A DNA stretch of 64,000 bases from Pseudomonas sp. QTF5 (GCF_000512695.2 NZ_AZRW02000002.1:186001-250000), one strand, 5' to 3'; positions 36,389 through 45,954 are shown, counted from the first letter of the stretch. Numbers and translations are program-made. Notes: generated from the letters alone by a model not told the origin.

Positions 36389-36775
36389 CGATGAAGCTCC
36401 TAGAGTCATGGAGCTGCCACGGTTCGCTGCGAGACGAAAGGAGGTGGCAGCTATACGCAGGTCGCAGACCGGGACTCTAGAACCGGCAGACCCGAAGGTC
36501 TCCCACGTACAGCCGCCATAACATGAGGACAGGCATACCTGTTCACGAAAGGAGGATGTTGTGCGTCTAGAGATACACGGGCTGCGAGACCCGATCGCTG
36601 ATTCGTCAGCGACCCGGAAACGATAGAGCCCGCCCCCAAGGCGCACAAGCCGGCGGATTCTGGCGCAGTCGTAGGCAACGGCGCAAGGCTGTGTAGCCTG
36701 GGTGAGTATCTGGAAGTGTCGTTTAAACAGGGCTTGTTTAGTGGTCTGACGGTGGGTCTTGTGGTGGATGGGCCG
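36389..36775 (-). promoter_or_regulatory. Long conserved-looking leader of the DUF6124-like gene
   Basis: About 390 bases without a convincing gene. On the minus strand it carries CCTCCTTTCGT twice, 111 bases apart (36444-36434 and 36555-36545); CCTCCTT is the anti-Shine-Dalgarno sequence of 16S rRNA. The nearer copy lies within a stem-loop made by AGCTGCCAC (36412-36420) and GTGGCAGCT (36444-36452). The layout suggests an RNA leader that could control translation of the downstream gene. The frame reading through it on the minus strand looks like an artefact. Confidence 0.4.
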
Positions 36776-36883
36776 GCCTCTTCGCGAGCAAGCCCGCTCC
36801 CACAGAGGATCTTCGGTGAACACACTATCTGTGTACTCCTGAGATCAAATGTGGGAGCGGGCTTGAACTCGCGAAGAGGCCCG
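36776..36883. repeat. REP inverted pair (class A) with a two-base insertion
   Basis: Left arm CTTCGCGAGCAAGCCCGCTC is normal; the right arm reads GGGCTTGAACTCGCGAAG with AA inserted. It ends just before the stop of the FAD protein gene. Confidence 0.85.
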
Positions 36884-36906
36884 AAAAAACACCCTCCAAC
36901 TTTCGG

Positions 36907-38343
36907 TCAATCCGCCAATCGCGCCGCAAGAGACTTGGCCTGGCTCGCCACGTCGGTCACTGCCGTACTCTCCCACCACATCCCGCGCAACGGTGGGCCC
37001 ATGGCGAACAAACGGCTGGCGACCTGTCCATCCGCGCTTAATACCGCGCCGTCATCGGCGGCGGCAATGCCCAACGCCAATGGCCCCGGCCGTACCAGCC
37101 CGCGCACCAATAATTGCTGCGGTAACGGTCGAGCAACCCGTCGCCAGTCATACTCGATGCCACTGGAGTTAATCAGCGCAGCACCGTGCACCACGCAGGT
37201 TTCGGCCTCGCCACGGCGACGGATGCGGATATTCACCCCGCCGGCCGATGAAGGCTCCAACCCTTTGAACGATGCAGCCTGAATCCGCAACCGCCCTTCC
37301 CCATGCAGCCGAGCCACCAACTCGGCACTCAACGGCGGCGAGCGATGGTGATGGCTTTCCCACCACGGCCGCACATGCCGCACAAACTGCCGACGTTGCA
37401 CATCCGTCGCCTGACTCCACAACCGCCCGATGTGCGCCCGCACGGTGTCGAGCGGCGCTTGCCAGTCAATGCCCTGGGCGATGGCGTCGCGGCAATGCCG
37501 ACGCAGTTCGCGCATCAACTGACGCGGTGTGCGAATGCTGTGATCCTCGGCCAAAAAGTCCGCCCAAACCGGCGGCTGCCGACGCACATGAGGCAATAGC
37601 CCATGCCGGGAAAACACTTCGATCGGCCCGCGATGCCCGGCCTGTTCCAGCGACACCACGGCATCGACCATGGTCAGGCCCGAGCCGATGATCAGCACTG
37701 TCGACTGTGGATCGAGCTGACGCATGGCGGTCACATCCCATGGATCAAGCGCCACTGCGTTCAAGCCACTGGATTCGGCTTGCGGCGTGCGCGCGGCTGC
37801 AAACATTCCCGTGGCCAACACCGCATAAGCACCTTGCAAATGCCGGCCATCATTCAAGGTCAAGCGCACCGAATCGATATCAGTCTGCACATCGACCACT
37901 TCCGCGCGCACATGCTCCACCGTAGAGCCGTACCGAGCGCCCACCGCCTGCGCTTCGGCCAGACGCTGCTGCACATAGACGCCGAACAACCCGCGCGGCG
38001 GAAACAATTCGCTGATCGGCACATGCTGCTGATCCGACTCCGGCCAGCCACCGGCCGCGATGTATTCGGTCAGCCATTGAGTCAAATCATCAGCGTTGTC
38101 GGGATCGACGCTCATCCGCGCCGCGTTGCCGTTGAGCGTATGGCCCAACTCCACCGCGCTGTAGGCCTCGCCTCGACCGAGTTCGGCCCGGGGTTCGATC
38201 ACCAGCACCTGACGTTTGCCCGGCAAACGCAACAATTGCGCCGCCAACATCGCGCCACTCAGGCCGCCGCCGATGATCAGGATGTCCGCGTGGCAGCTGG
38301 CGTCGGTCGCCTGTCCGCTGGGGGTGTCAGTCATGGCGCTCAT
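36907..38343 (-). CDS. FAD/NAD(P)-binding protein (YdhS-like)
   Basis: 478 residues. An N-terminal dinucleotide-binding motif ILIIGGGLSGAMLA, a second one LIIGSGLTMVDAVVSL in the middle, and ATGMFAA between them are typical of YdhS-like FAD/NAD(P)-binding proteins, whose reaction is unknown. Starts at 38358 and 38343 are both possible; GAGAGA before 38343 favours the latter. It follows the cupin regulator gene by about 40 bases in the same direction, so they may form one unit. Confidence 0.78.
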   Translation of the reverse strand: MSAMTDTPSGQATDASCHADILIIGGGLSGAMLAAQLLRLPGKRQVLVIEPRAELGRGEAYSAVELGHTLNGNAARMSVDPDNADDLTQWLTEYIAAGGWPESDQQHVPISELFPPRGLFGVYVQQRLAEAQAVGARYGSTVEHVRAEVVDVQTDIDSVRLTLNDGRHLQGAYAVLATGMFAAARTPQAESSGLNAVALDPWDVTAMRQLDPQSTVLIIGSGLTMVDAVVSLEQAGHRGPIEVFSRHGLLPHVRRQPPVWADFLAEDHSIRTPRQLMRELRRHCRDAIAQGIDWQAPLDTVRAHIGRLWSQATDVQRRQFVRHVRPWWESHHHRSPPLSAELVARLHGEGRLRIQAASFKGLEPSSAGGVNIRIRRRGEAETCVVHGAALINSSGIEYDWRRVARPLPQQLLVRGLVRPGPLALGIAAADDGAVLSADGQVASRLFAMGPPLRGMWWESTAVTDVASQAKSLAARLAD

Positions 38344-38381
38344 TGGCTTGTCTCTCATCCATGGACCCTATTAGTAAACAG

Positions 38382-38957
38382 TCAGATCACCACATTACGC
38401 ACAAACCGCGCCGCCACTTCCCCATCATTGCGATAGGAATGCGGCTGGTTGCTGGCGAACATGAAGAACTCGCCAGCAGCAATTTTCTGCGGCTGATCGC
38501 CGAGCATCAGGGTCAAGCAACCTTCAAATACATAAAGCTGTTCGCTATAGCCTTCGGCATCCGGCTCAGAGGGGTAATGTTCGCCCGGTTCGAGTCGCCA
38601 TTCCCAGAGTTCCACTTCCCGGGTGGCGATGGCTTTGGCCAGCAACACCGCTTTACTGCCGGGGATGGTACCGGCCCAGGCCAGTTCGTTGATGCGGCTC
38701 GGGTCGCGGGCGTCGGGGGCCTGGATCAGGTCGCTGAAGGCTACATCCAGCGCTTCGGCCACGCGGTCAAGGGTGGTCAGGCTGACATTCTTCTCGCCAG
38801 CCTCGATGGCCACCAGCATCCGGCGGCTGACCCCGGACTTTTCGGCCAAAGCGGTCTGGCTCATGTCGGCGGCGTGGCGCAGACGTCGAACGTTCTGGCT
38901 GACGTGCTGGAGAACCGACGCCCGTTGGGTGGAATCTTTGTGCACTATATTGCTCAC
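38382..38957 (-). CDS. XRE-cupin transcriptional regulator
   Basis: 191 residues. The N-terminal helix-turn-helix (RRLRHAADMSQTALAEKSGV, SRRMLVAIEAGEKNVSL) is joined to a C-terminal cupin (LEPGEHYPSEP, EQLYVFEGCLTLMLG, FMFASNQPHSYRN) that may bind a small ligand or metal. The start seems to be GTG at 38957 and lacks a clear ribosome site. It is divergent from an EamA-type transporter, which it probably controls through GCA-N6-TGC sites in the 72-bp gap. Confidence 0.85.
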   Translation of the reverse strand: MSNIVHKDSTQRASVLQHVSQNVRRLRHAADMSQTALAEKSGVSRRMLVAIEAGEKNVSLTTLDRVAEALDVAFSDLIQAPDARDPSRINELAWAGTIPGSKAVLLAKAIATREVELWEWRLEPGEHYPSEPDAEGYSEQLYVFEGCLTLMLGDQPQKIAAGEFFMFASNQPHSYRNDGEVAARFVRNVVI

Positions 38958-38982
38958 TGAGTGGTGTTGCGCAGTATACTGC
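38942..38982. promoter_or_regulatory. Paired operator-like sites GCA-N6-TGC
   Basis: GCACTATATTGC (38942-38953) and the perfect palindrome GCAGTATACTGC (38971-38982) share the same frame 29 bp apart, about three helical turns. They lie at the start of the XRE-cupin gene and before the transporter, so self-control and transporter control are both possible. Confidence 0.5.
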
Positions 38983-39029
38983 CCAACTTCCGGCGCATTG
39001 TGCGTCTCCCTCAGGTAGCGCGCAAGGTC

Positions 39030-39965
39030 ATGACGTCGGTGAACTCCTCCCCTGCTTCCCCCCGTTTCTCACGGTTCAGCAAAGCTGAGTGCGTGTTGGT
39101 GCTGATCACCATGTTCTGGGGCGGGACCTTTTTGCTGGTGCAGCATGCGATGACTGTCAGCGGGCCGATGTTTTTCGTCGGTCTGCGTTTTGCTGCGGCA
39201 GCGATTATCGTTGCCCTGTTCTCCTGGCGTCATCTGCGCGAACTGACCCTGTTCGAACTCAAGGCAGGGTCGTTCATCGGCGTGGCGATCATGCTCGGTT
39301 ACGGCTTGCAGACCGTGGGTTTGCAGAGCATTCCCAGCAGTCAGTCGGCGTTCATTACCGCGCTGTATGTGCCGTTCGTGCCGTTGCTGCAATGGCTGGT
39401 GCTGGGGCGGCGGCCGGGCTTGATGCCGAGCATCGGGATCATGCTGGCCTTTACCGGGCTCATGCTGTTGTCCGGACCTGCCGGCGCTTCGTTCAATTTC
39501 AGCCCCGGTGAAATCGCCACATTGATCAGCGCCGTGGCGATTGCGGCGGAGATCATTCTGATCAGCACCTATGCCGGCCAGGTCGACGTGCGTCGGGTGA
39601 CGGTGGTGCAACTGGCAGTGACTTCGGTGCTGGCATTTCTGATGGTGGTGCCGACTCGGGAAGTGATTCCGGGGTTCTCCTGGTTGTTGTTGTGCAGCGC
39701 ATTGGGGCTGGGCGCGACGAGTGCGGCGATTCAGGTGGCAATGAACTGGGCGCAGAAGAGTGTGTCGCCGACGCGGGCGACGTTGATCTATGCCGGGGAG
39801 CCGGTGTGGGCCGGGATTGTCGGGCGGATTGCCGGGGAGCGGTTGCCGGCGATTGCGTTGGTGGGCGCGGGGTTGATTGTAGCGGCGGTGATTGTCAGTG
39901 AGTTGAAGACTAAGGGTAAGGCGGTAGTGACTGAGGAAGAGTTGGAACAAGAAACACAGGGATAG
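39030..39965 (+). CDS. DMT-superfamily transporter (two EamA domains)
   Basis: 311 residues with about ten hydrophobic helices (VLVLITMFWGGTFLLVQHAM, FVGLRFAAAAIIVALFSW, PSIGIMLAFTGLMLLSG, and so on) in two EamA repeats, as in RhaT/YdcZ-type exporters. The ATG at 39030 is favoured, 23 codons inside the frame. The substrate may be an amino acid or small metabolite sensed by the divergent cupin regulator. Confidence 0.85.
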   Translation: MTSVNSSPASPRFSRFSKAECVLVLITMFWGGTFLLVQHAMTVSGPMFFVGLRFAAAAIIVALFSWRHLRELTLFELKAGSFIGVAIMLGYGLQTVGLQSIPSSQSAFITALYVPFVPLLQWLVLGRRPGLMPSIGIMLAFTGLMLLSGPAGASFNFSPGEIATLISAVAIAAEIILISTYAGQVDVRRVTVVQLAVTSVLAFLMVVPTREVIPGFSWLLLCSALGLGATSAAIQVAMNWAQKSVSPTRATLIYAGEPVWAGIVGRIAGERLPAIALVGAGLIVAAVIVSELKTKGKAVVTEEELEQETQG

Positions 39966-39994
39966 GCGTGAAGTCTGCGGTGATTGACAGATAG

Positions 39995-40092
39995 CCTTCG
40001 CGAGCAAGCCCGCTCCCACATGGGATCAGTGGTGTGTCGCAATTACGTGCACACCGGCAATCCAATGTGGGAGCGGGCTTGCTCGCGAAGGG
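39995..40092. repeat. REP inverted pair (class A)
   Basis: Arms TTCGCGAGCAAGCCCGCTCC and GTGGGAGCGGGCTTGCTCGC in reversed order relative to other pairs, with a spacer not resembling the common one (GTGTGTCGCAATTACGTGCA). It lies upstream of mrpA. Confidence 0.9.
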
Positions 40093-40237
40093 GTCGGAAC
40101 GGTTGAAACCGGCCTTTCGAAACAAGGAAAAACAGGAATTTTCCGTTTACCTCGTAGGATTCTGCGACAGCTTGGCGTTTGGTGATCCGGGAGCTGGCAC
40201 GTATGATGCTTCACAAACTTCCGCAGATTAGAAGCCT

Positions 40238-43168
40238 ATGTCTCTGATAGTTCTACTGCTTCTGCCTTTTATCGGCAGCTGTCTGGCCGCCTTGCTGCCG
40301 CACAACGCGCGTAACACCGAATCGCTGTTAGCTGGCTTGGTTGCCTTGATCGGCACCGTCCAGGTCGCCCTCTTGTACCCGCAAATCGCCCATGGCGGTG
40401 TGATCCGCGAAGAGTTCTTCTGGCTACCGAGCCTGGGCTTGAACTTCGTTCTACGCATGGACGGTTTCGCCTGGCTGTTCTCGATGCTGGTGCTGGGCAT
40501 CGGCACGCTGGTTTCTCTGTACGCCCGTTATTACATGTCACCGGACGATCCGGTGCCGCGGTTCTTCGCGTTTTTCCTGGCGTTCATGGGCGCCATGCTG
40601 GGGTTGGTGATCTCCGGCAACCTGATCCAGATCGTGTTTTTCTGGGAGCTGACCAGCCTCTTCTCATTCCTGCTGATCGGCTACTGGCACCACCGCGCCG
40701 ATGCACGACGTGGCGCCTATATGGCATTGATGGTCACCGGCGCCGGCGGTTTGTGTTTGCTGGCGGGGGTCATGCTGCTCGGCCATGTGGTCGGCAGCTA
40801 TGACCTGGACAACGTCCTGGCCGCCGGCGAGCTGATTCGCGCACATGCCCTCTACCCTATTCTGCTTCCCCTGATCCTGATCGGCGCCCTGAGCAAAAGT
40901 GCGCAATTCCCCTTCCACTTCTGGCTGCCCCACGCCATGGCGGCGCCGACACCGGTTTCGGCTTATCTGCACTCGGCGACCATGGTCAAGGCCGGGGTCT
41001 TCCTGCTCGCACGCCTGTGGCCGTCGCTGTCCGGCAGTGAAGAATGGTTCTACATCGTCAGCGGGGCCGGGGCCTGCACCCTGTTGCTCGGCGCTTACTG
41101 CGCGATGTTTCAGAACGACCTCAAGGGCCTGCTGGCCTACTCGACCATCAGCCACCTGGGCCTGATCACTTTGCTGTTGGGTCTGAACAGTCCGTTGGCC
41201 GCCGTGGCCGCGGTGTTCCACATTCTCAACCACGCCACGTTCAAGGCCTCGCTGTTCATGGCCGCCGGGATCATCGACCACGAAAGCGGCACCCGGGACA
41301 TTCGCAAACTCAGCGGCCTGATCAAACTGATCCCGTTCACCGCCACCCTGGCCATGGTCGCCAGCGCGTCCATGGCGGGCGTACCGCTGCTCAACGGTTT
41401 CCTGTCAAAAGAGATGTTCTTCGCCGAAACCGTGTTCATCAACGCGACGGCCTGGATCGAGATGACCCTGCCGATCGTCGCGACCATCGCCGGGACGTTC
41501 AGCGTGGCCTATTCCCTGCGCTTCACCGTCGACGTGTTCTTTGGCCCGACCGCCACCGACCTGCCGCACACCCCACACGAGCCGCCACGCTGGATGCGCG
41601 CGCCGGTGGAATTGCTGGTGTTCACCTGTCTGGTGGTGGGGATTTTCCCCGCTCAAGTGGTCGGCCCGTTGCTCGCGGCGGCGGCATTGCCGGTGGTGGG
41701 CGGCACGCTGCCCGAGTACAGCCTGGCGATCTGGCACGGCTGGAACGCGCCGATGATCATGAGTCTGATCGCCATGTCCTGCGGCATCATCCTCTATCTG
41801 CTGCTGCGCAATCAGCTCAAGCGCGGGCGCTTCGTCTATCCGCCAATCATTGGCCGGTTCAATGGCAAGCGTCTGTTCGAGCGCAGCCTGGTGATCATGA
41901 TGCGCCTGGCCCGTCGTCTGGAGCGGCGGATCAACACCCGGCGCCTGCAAACCCAATTGTTCCTGGTGGTGCTCGCCGCAGTACTGGCCGGGTTGATCCC
42001 GATGTTGCACAGCAACCTGAGCTGGGGCGACCGGCCGAAAATCCAGGGCTCGATCGTGTTCGTGATTCTCTGGCTGCTGGCGATTGCCTGTGCCCTCGGC
42101 GCGGCGTGGCAAGCCAAGTATCACCGGCTCGCGGCCCTGACCATGGTCAGCGTCTGCGGTCTGATGACCTGCGTGACCTTCGTCTGGTTCTCCGCGCCAG
42201 ACCTCGCCCTGACGCAATTGGTGGTCGAAGTAGTCACCACGGTGTTGATCCTCCTCGGTCTGCGCTGGCTGCCGCGACGGATCGAAGAGGTCTCGCCGTT
42301 GCCGAGCAGCCTGCGCAAGGCACGCATCCGCCGTATCCGCGACTTGCTGCTGTCGATCGCGGTCGGTGGCGGCATGGCATTACTGTCCTACGCAATGCTG
42401 ACTCGCCAGACGCCCAACGACATTTCCTCGTTCTACCTCAGTCGCGCCCTGCCCGAAGGCGGCGGCAGCAACGTGGTCAACGTGATGCTGGTGGACTTCC
42501 GTGGCTTCGACACCCTCGGCGAAATCACCGTGCTGGTGGCCGTGGCCCTGGCCGTGTTCGCCCTGCTGCGACGCTTCCGCCCACCGAAAGAAAGCCTGCA
42601 GCTGCCGGCCCAACAGCGCTTGCTGGCACCCGACGTGGTCACCGATCTGGTCAACCCGCGTCACGCCAGCGACACCGCGCTCGGTTTCATGATGGTCCCA
42701 GCGGTGCTGGTCCGTCTGCTGCTGCCGATTGCGTTTGTGGTGTCGGTTTACCTGTTCATGCGCGGGCACAATCAACCCGGTGGCGGTTTCGTCGCCGGTC
42801 TGGTGATGTCGGTGGCGTTCATCCTGCAATACATGGTCGCCGGCACCCAGTGGGTCGAGGCGCAAATGAGCCTGCGGCCGCTGCGCTGGATGGGCACCGG
42901 GCTGCTGTTCGCCACGGTCACCGGGCTCGGGGCGATGGCGGCTGGCTATCCATTCCTCACCACCCACACCTGGCATTTCACATTGCCGCTACTGGGCGAC
43001 ATTCACATCGCCAGCGCGCTGTTCTTCGACGTCGGTGTGTACGCCGTGGTGGTCGGTTCGACGCTGTTGATCCTGACCGCCCTCGCCCACCAATCGGTAC
43101 GCGGTCATAAAACCAGCGCGCAACCCAAGCCCGTGGCCAAAGCGGCTGCCACGCAAGGAGCCATCTGA
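40238..43168 (+). CDS. mrpA: Mrp Na+/H+ antiporter subunit A (with fused B-like domain)
   Basis: 976 residues, large membrane protein. The N-terminal two thirds are NuoL-like with the proton-channel helices (FFWELTSLFSFLLIGYWHHR, HFWLPHAMAAPTPVSAYLHS); the C-terminus carries the MrpB signature FMRGHNQPGGGF. In Pseudomonas A and B are commonly fused in this way. It is the first of six genes; its stop overlaps the mrpC start. The complex exports Na+ or K+ in exchange for protons and aids growth at high pH and salt. Confidence 0.94.
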   Translation: MSLIVLLLLPFIGSCLAALLPHNARNTESLLAGLVALIGTVQVALLYPQIAHGGVIREEFFWLPSLGLNFVLRMDGFAWLFSMLVLGIGTLVSLYARYYMSPDDPVPRFFAFFLAFMGAMLGLVISGNLIQIVFFWELTSLFSFLLIGYWHHRADARRGAYMALMVTGAGGLCLLAGVMLLGHVVGSYDLDNVLAAGELIRAHALYPILLPLILIGALSKSAQFPFHFWLPHAMAAPTPVSAYLHSATMVKAGVFLLARLWPSLSGSEEWFYIVSGAGACTLLLGAYCAMFQNDLKGLLAYSTISHLGLITLLLGLNSPLAAVAAVFHILNHATFKASLFMAAGIIDHESGTRDIRKLSGLIKLIPFTATLAMVASASMAGVPLLNGFLSKEMFFAETVFINATAWIEMTLPIVATIAGTFSVAYSLRFTVDVFFGPTATDLPHTPHEPPRWMRAPVELLVFTCLVVGIFPAQVVGPLLAAAALPVVGGTLPEYSLAIWHGWNAPMIMSLIAMSCGIILYLLLRNQLKRGRFVYPPIIGRFNGKRLFERSLVIMMRLARRLERRINTRRLQTQLFLVVLAAVLAGLIPMLHSNLSWGDRPKIQGSIVFVILWLLAIACALGAAWQAKYHRLAALTMVSVCGLMTCVTFVWFSAPDLALTQLVVEVVTTVLILLGLRWLPRRIEEVSPLPSSLRKARIRRIRDLLLSIAVGGGMALLSYAMLTRQTPNDISSFYLSRALPEGGGSNVVNVMLVDFRGFDTLGEITVLVAVALAVFALLRRFRPPKESLQLPAQQRLLAPDVVTDLVNPRHASDTALGFMMVPAVLVRLLLPIAFVVSVYLFMRGHNQPGGGFVAGLVMSVAFILQYMVAGTQWVEAQMSLRPLRWMGTGLLFATVTGLGAMAAGYPFLTTHTWHFTLPLLGDIHIASALFFDVGVYAVVVGSTLLILTALAHQSVRGHKTSAQPKPVAKAAATQGAI

Positions 43169-43512
43169 TGGAAGAAGTCATCGCAATCGCCATTGGCGTG
43201 CTGGCCGCGTCCGGCGTATGGCTGGTGCTGCGGCCACGGACGTTCCAGGTGGTCATGGGCCTGTGTCTGCTGTCCTATGGCGTCAACCTGTTCATCTTCA
43301 GCATGGGCAGCCTGTTCATCGGCAAGGAGCCGAACATCAAGGACGGCGTACCTCAGGATTTGCTGCACTACACCGACCCGTTGCCGCAAGCGTTGGTGCT
43401 GACCGCGATCGTCATCAGCTTCGCCATGACCGCGCTGTTCCTGGTGGTGCTGCTCGCCTCCCGGGGGCTGACCGGCACCGACCATGTGGATGGCCGGGAG
43501 CCTAAAGAATGA
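43168..43512 (+). CDS. mrpC: Mrp antiporter subunit C
   Basis: 114 residues, NuoK-like, with three helices (VIAIAIGVLAASGVWLVL, TFQVVMGLCLLSYGVNLFIF, ALVLTAIVISFAMTALFLVV). Seen: PLPQALVLTAIVI, the motif shared with NuoK. It overlaps mrpA by one base and mrpD by four. Confidence 0.93.
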   Translation: MEEVIAIAIGVLAASGVWLVLRPRTFQVVMGLCLLSYGVNLFIFSMGSLFIGKEPNIKDGVPQDLLHYTDPLPQALVLTAIVISFAMTALFLVVLLASRGLTGTDHVDGREPKE

Positions 43513-45194
43513 ATCCGATGGCGCACCTGATCGCTGCACCGATTCTGCTACCGCTGCTGACCGCCGCGGTGATGCTGATGCTGGGCGAGAAACACCGCCC
43601 GTTAAAAGCCAAAATCAATCTGTTCTCCAGCCTGCTGGGGCTGGGCATTGCCGTGATGCTGCTGCAATGGACCCAAACCACCGACGTGCCCGGCTCCATC
43701 GGTGTGTACCTGCCGGGCAACTGGCAGGTACCGTTCGGGATTGTGCTGGTGGTCGATCGTCTGTCGGCGCTGATGCTGGTGCTGACCGGGATCATCGGCG
43801 TCAGCGCCCTGCTGTTCGCCATGGCCCGCTGGGACGGCGCCGGTTCGAGTTTCCACGCGCTATTCCAGATTCAGTTGATGGGCCTGTACGGCGCCTTCCT
43901 GACGGCAGACCTGTTCAACCTGTTCGTGTTTTTCGAAGTGCTGCTGGCCGCCTCTTACGGGCTGATGCTGCACGGTTCGGGCCGGGCGCGGGTGTCGTCG
44001 GGGCTGCATTACATCTCGATCAACCTGCTGGCCTCGTCGCTATTTCTGATTGGCGCGGCGCTGATCTACGGTGTCACCGGCACACTGAACATGGCCGATC
44101 TGGCGCTGAAAATCCCGTTGGTGCCGGAAGCCGATCGCGGCTTGCTGCATGCCGGCGCGGCAATTCTGGCGGTGGCGTTCCTGGCCAAAGCCGGGATGTG
44201 GCCGCTGAACTTCTGGCTGGTGCCGGCCTATTCCGCGGCCAGCGCGCCAGTGGCGGCAATGTTCGCGATCATGACCAAGGTCGGCGTCTACACCTTGTTG
44301 CGCCTGTGGACGCTGCTGTTCTCCGGGCAGGCCGGGGCATCCGCGTACTTCGGTGGCGACTGGCTGATCTACGGCGGCATGGCGACCATCGTCTGCGCCG
44401 CCGTGGCGATCCTCGCCGCGCAACGCCTGGAGCGTATGGCCAGCCTGAGCATTCTGGTATCGGCCGGCATTCTGTTGTCGGCCATCGGTTTCGCCCAACC
44501 GAACCTGATCGGCGCGGCGCTGTTCTATCTCGTCAGCTCGACCCTGGCCTTGAGCGCACTGTTCCTACTGGCGGAGTTGATCGAGCGCTCGCGTTCGGCC
44601 AACGAAATGCCGCTGTTCGATGACGGAGAGTTGCTTCCACAGCCCCTGGAATCCTTGCAGCCGCCCAAAGGCATCAACCTCGATGACGACCAGAAAGCCG
44701 TGGTCGGCCAGGTGATTCCCTGGACCATGGCTTTCCTCGGTTTGAGCTTTATCGCCTGCGCCTTGCTGATCATCGGCATGCCGCCGCTTTCCGGGTTCAT
44801 CGGCAAACTCAGTCTGCTCAGCGCCCTGCTCAACCCGCTGGGTCTGGGCAATGGCAGCGACGAACCGGTATCGAACGGCGCGTGGGGTTTGCTCGTCCTG
44901 TTGATCCTGTCCGGGCTGGCCTCACTGATCGCTTTCGCGCGTTTGGGCATCCAGCGTTTCTGGACCCCGCAAGAACGCCCGTCGCCCTTGCTGCGGCGCT
45001 TGGAATGCGTGCCGATTGTCATTCTGCTGGGGCTGAGCATTGCGTTGACGTTCAAGGCTGAACCGCTGCTGCGCTACACCCAGGCCGCCGCTCAAGCGTT
45101 GAATAACCCGCAGCAATATGTGATGGCGGTGCTCGGCACCCGTGTGATTCCAGGCCCGCAAGCCAAGACAGCGCTGCTGGAGGTGCAACCATGA
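43509..45194 (+). CDS. mrpD: Mrp antiporter subunit D
   Basis: 561 residues, NuoN/NuoM-like antiporter-type subunit with about 14 helices. Seen: FNLFVFFEVLLAASYGLML with the conserved Glu, and AKAGMWPLNFWLVPAYSAAS with the conserved Lys. Both residues are needed for ion transport in related proteins. Start and end overlap neighbours (ATGA type). Confidence 0.94.
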   Translation: MNPMAHLIAAPILLPLLTAAVMLMLGEKHRPLKAKINLFSSLLGLGIAVMLLQWTQTTDVPGSIGVYLPGNWQVPFGIVLVVDRLSALMLVLTGIIGVSALLFAMARWDGAGSSFHALFQIQLMGLYGAFLTADLFNLFVFFEVLLAASYGLMLHGSGRARVSSGLHYISINLLASSLFLIGAALIYGVTGTLNMADLALKIPLVPEADRGLLHAGAAILAVAFLAKAGMWPLNFWLVPAYSAASAPVAAMFAIMTKVGVYTLLRLWTLLFSGQAGASAYFGGDWLIYGGMATIVCAAVAILAAQRLERMASLSILVSAGILLSAIGFAQPNLIGAALFYLVSSTLALSALFLLAELIERSRSANEMPLFDDGELLPQPLESLQPPKGINLDDDQKAVVGQVIPWTMAFLGLSFIACALLIIGMPPLSGFIGKLSLLSALLNPLGLGNGSDEPVSNGAWGLLVLLILSGLASLIAFARLGIQRFWTPQERPSPLLRRLECVPIVILLGLSIALTFKAEPLLRYTQAAAQALNNPQQYVMAVLGTRVIPGPQAKTALLEVQP

Positions 45195-45679
45195 AGCGTC
45201 TGTTTCCTGCACCGTGGTTGTCGTTGGCGCTATGGCTGCTGTGGCTGGTTTTGAACCTGTCGATGAGCCCCGGCAATCTATTGCTGGGCGCCATGCTGGG
45301 GTTCTGCGCCCCCTTGATGATGCGCAAGCTGCGACCGTTGCCGATCCGCATTCGTCGTCCTGGGGTGATCCTGCGGTTGTTCTTGCTGGTCGGGCGCGAT
45401 GTACTGGTGTCCAACCTCGCCGTGGCCTGGGGCGTACTCAATGCGGGCCGTCGTGCGCCTCGCTCGCGGTTCATCAAGGTGCCGCTGGACTTGCGCGATG
45501 CCAACGGACTGGCGGCGTTGTCGATGATCTGCACGGTGGTCCCCGGCACGGTCTGGTCGGAGCTGGCGCTGGATCGCAGCATTCTGTTGCTGCACGTTTT
45601 CGATCTGGATGACGAAAGCCAATTCATCCGGCACTTCAAGACGACCTACGAGCGCCCCTTGATGGAGATCTTCGAATGA
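45191..45679 (+). CDS. mrpE: Mrp antiporter subunit E
   Basis: 162 residues with N-terminal helices and a cytoplasmic C-terminal domain (ANGLAALSMICTVVPGTVWS, ELALDRSILLLHVFD) typical of MrpE. It overlaps mrpD by four bases and mrpF by four. Confidence 0.92.
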   Translation: MKRLFPAPWLSLALWLLWLVLNLSMSPGNLLLGAMLGFCAPLMMRKLRPLPIRIRRPGVILRLFLLVGRDVLVSNLAVAWGVLNAGRRAPRSRFIKVPLDLRDANGLAALSMICTVVPGTVWSELALDRSILLLHVFDLDDESQFIRHFKTTYERPLMEIFE

Positions 45680-45954
45680 GCGCATTGCTATCGAACGCGA
45701 TCCTGCTGAGCCTGTTCCTCTTTTCGGTGGCGATGATTCTGACCCTGATCCGACTGTTCAAGGGCCCGTCGGCTCAGGATCGGGTTCTGGCCCTGGATTA
45801 CCTGTACATCATCGCCATGCTGATGATGCTCGCGCCGGGCATTCGTTATGCCAGTGACACTTACTTCGAGGCGGCGCTGCTGATCGCTCTGTTCGGCTTC
45901 GTCGGCTCGTTTGCCCTGGCCAAATTCCTGCTGCGTGGCGAGGTGATCGAATGA
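45676..45954 (+). CDS. mrpF: Mrp antiporter subunit F
   Basis: 92 residues, three helices. Seen: LTLIRLFKGPSAQDRVLALD, matching the MrpF consensus GPxxxDRxxA, then ALLIALFGFVGSFALAKF. Overlaps both neighbours by four bases. Confidence 0.92.
   Translation: MSALLSNAILLSLFLFSVAMILTLIRLFKGPSAQDRVLALDYLYIIAMLMMLAPGIRYASDTYFEAALLIALFGFVGSFALAKFLLRGEVIE

Noticed and set aside
36389..36823. Upstream extension of the DUF6124-like frame (about 145 codons)
   Set aside because: Cys/Ser/Arg-rich text that begins inside a REP arm; the strong ribosome site supports the start at 36388.
38742..38957. Alternative internal ATG start for the XRE-cupin regulator (in DMSQTAL)
   Set aside because: It would remove the first part of the helix-turn-helix domain.
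41044..43110. 688-codon frame overlapping mrpA
   Set aside because: Arg/Pro/Gln-rich shadow of mrpA in another frame; no domain seen.
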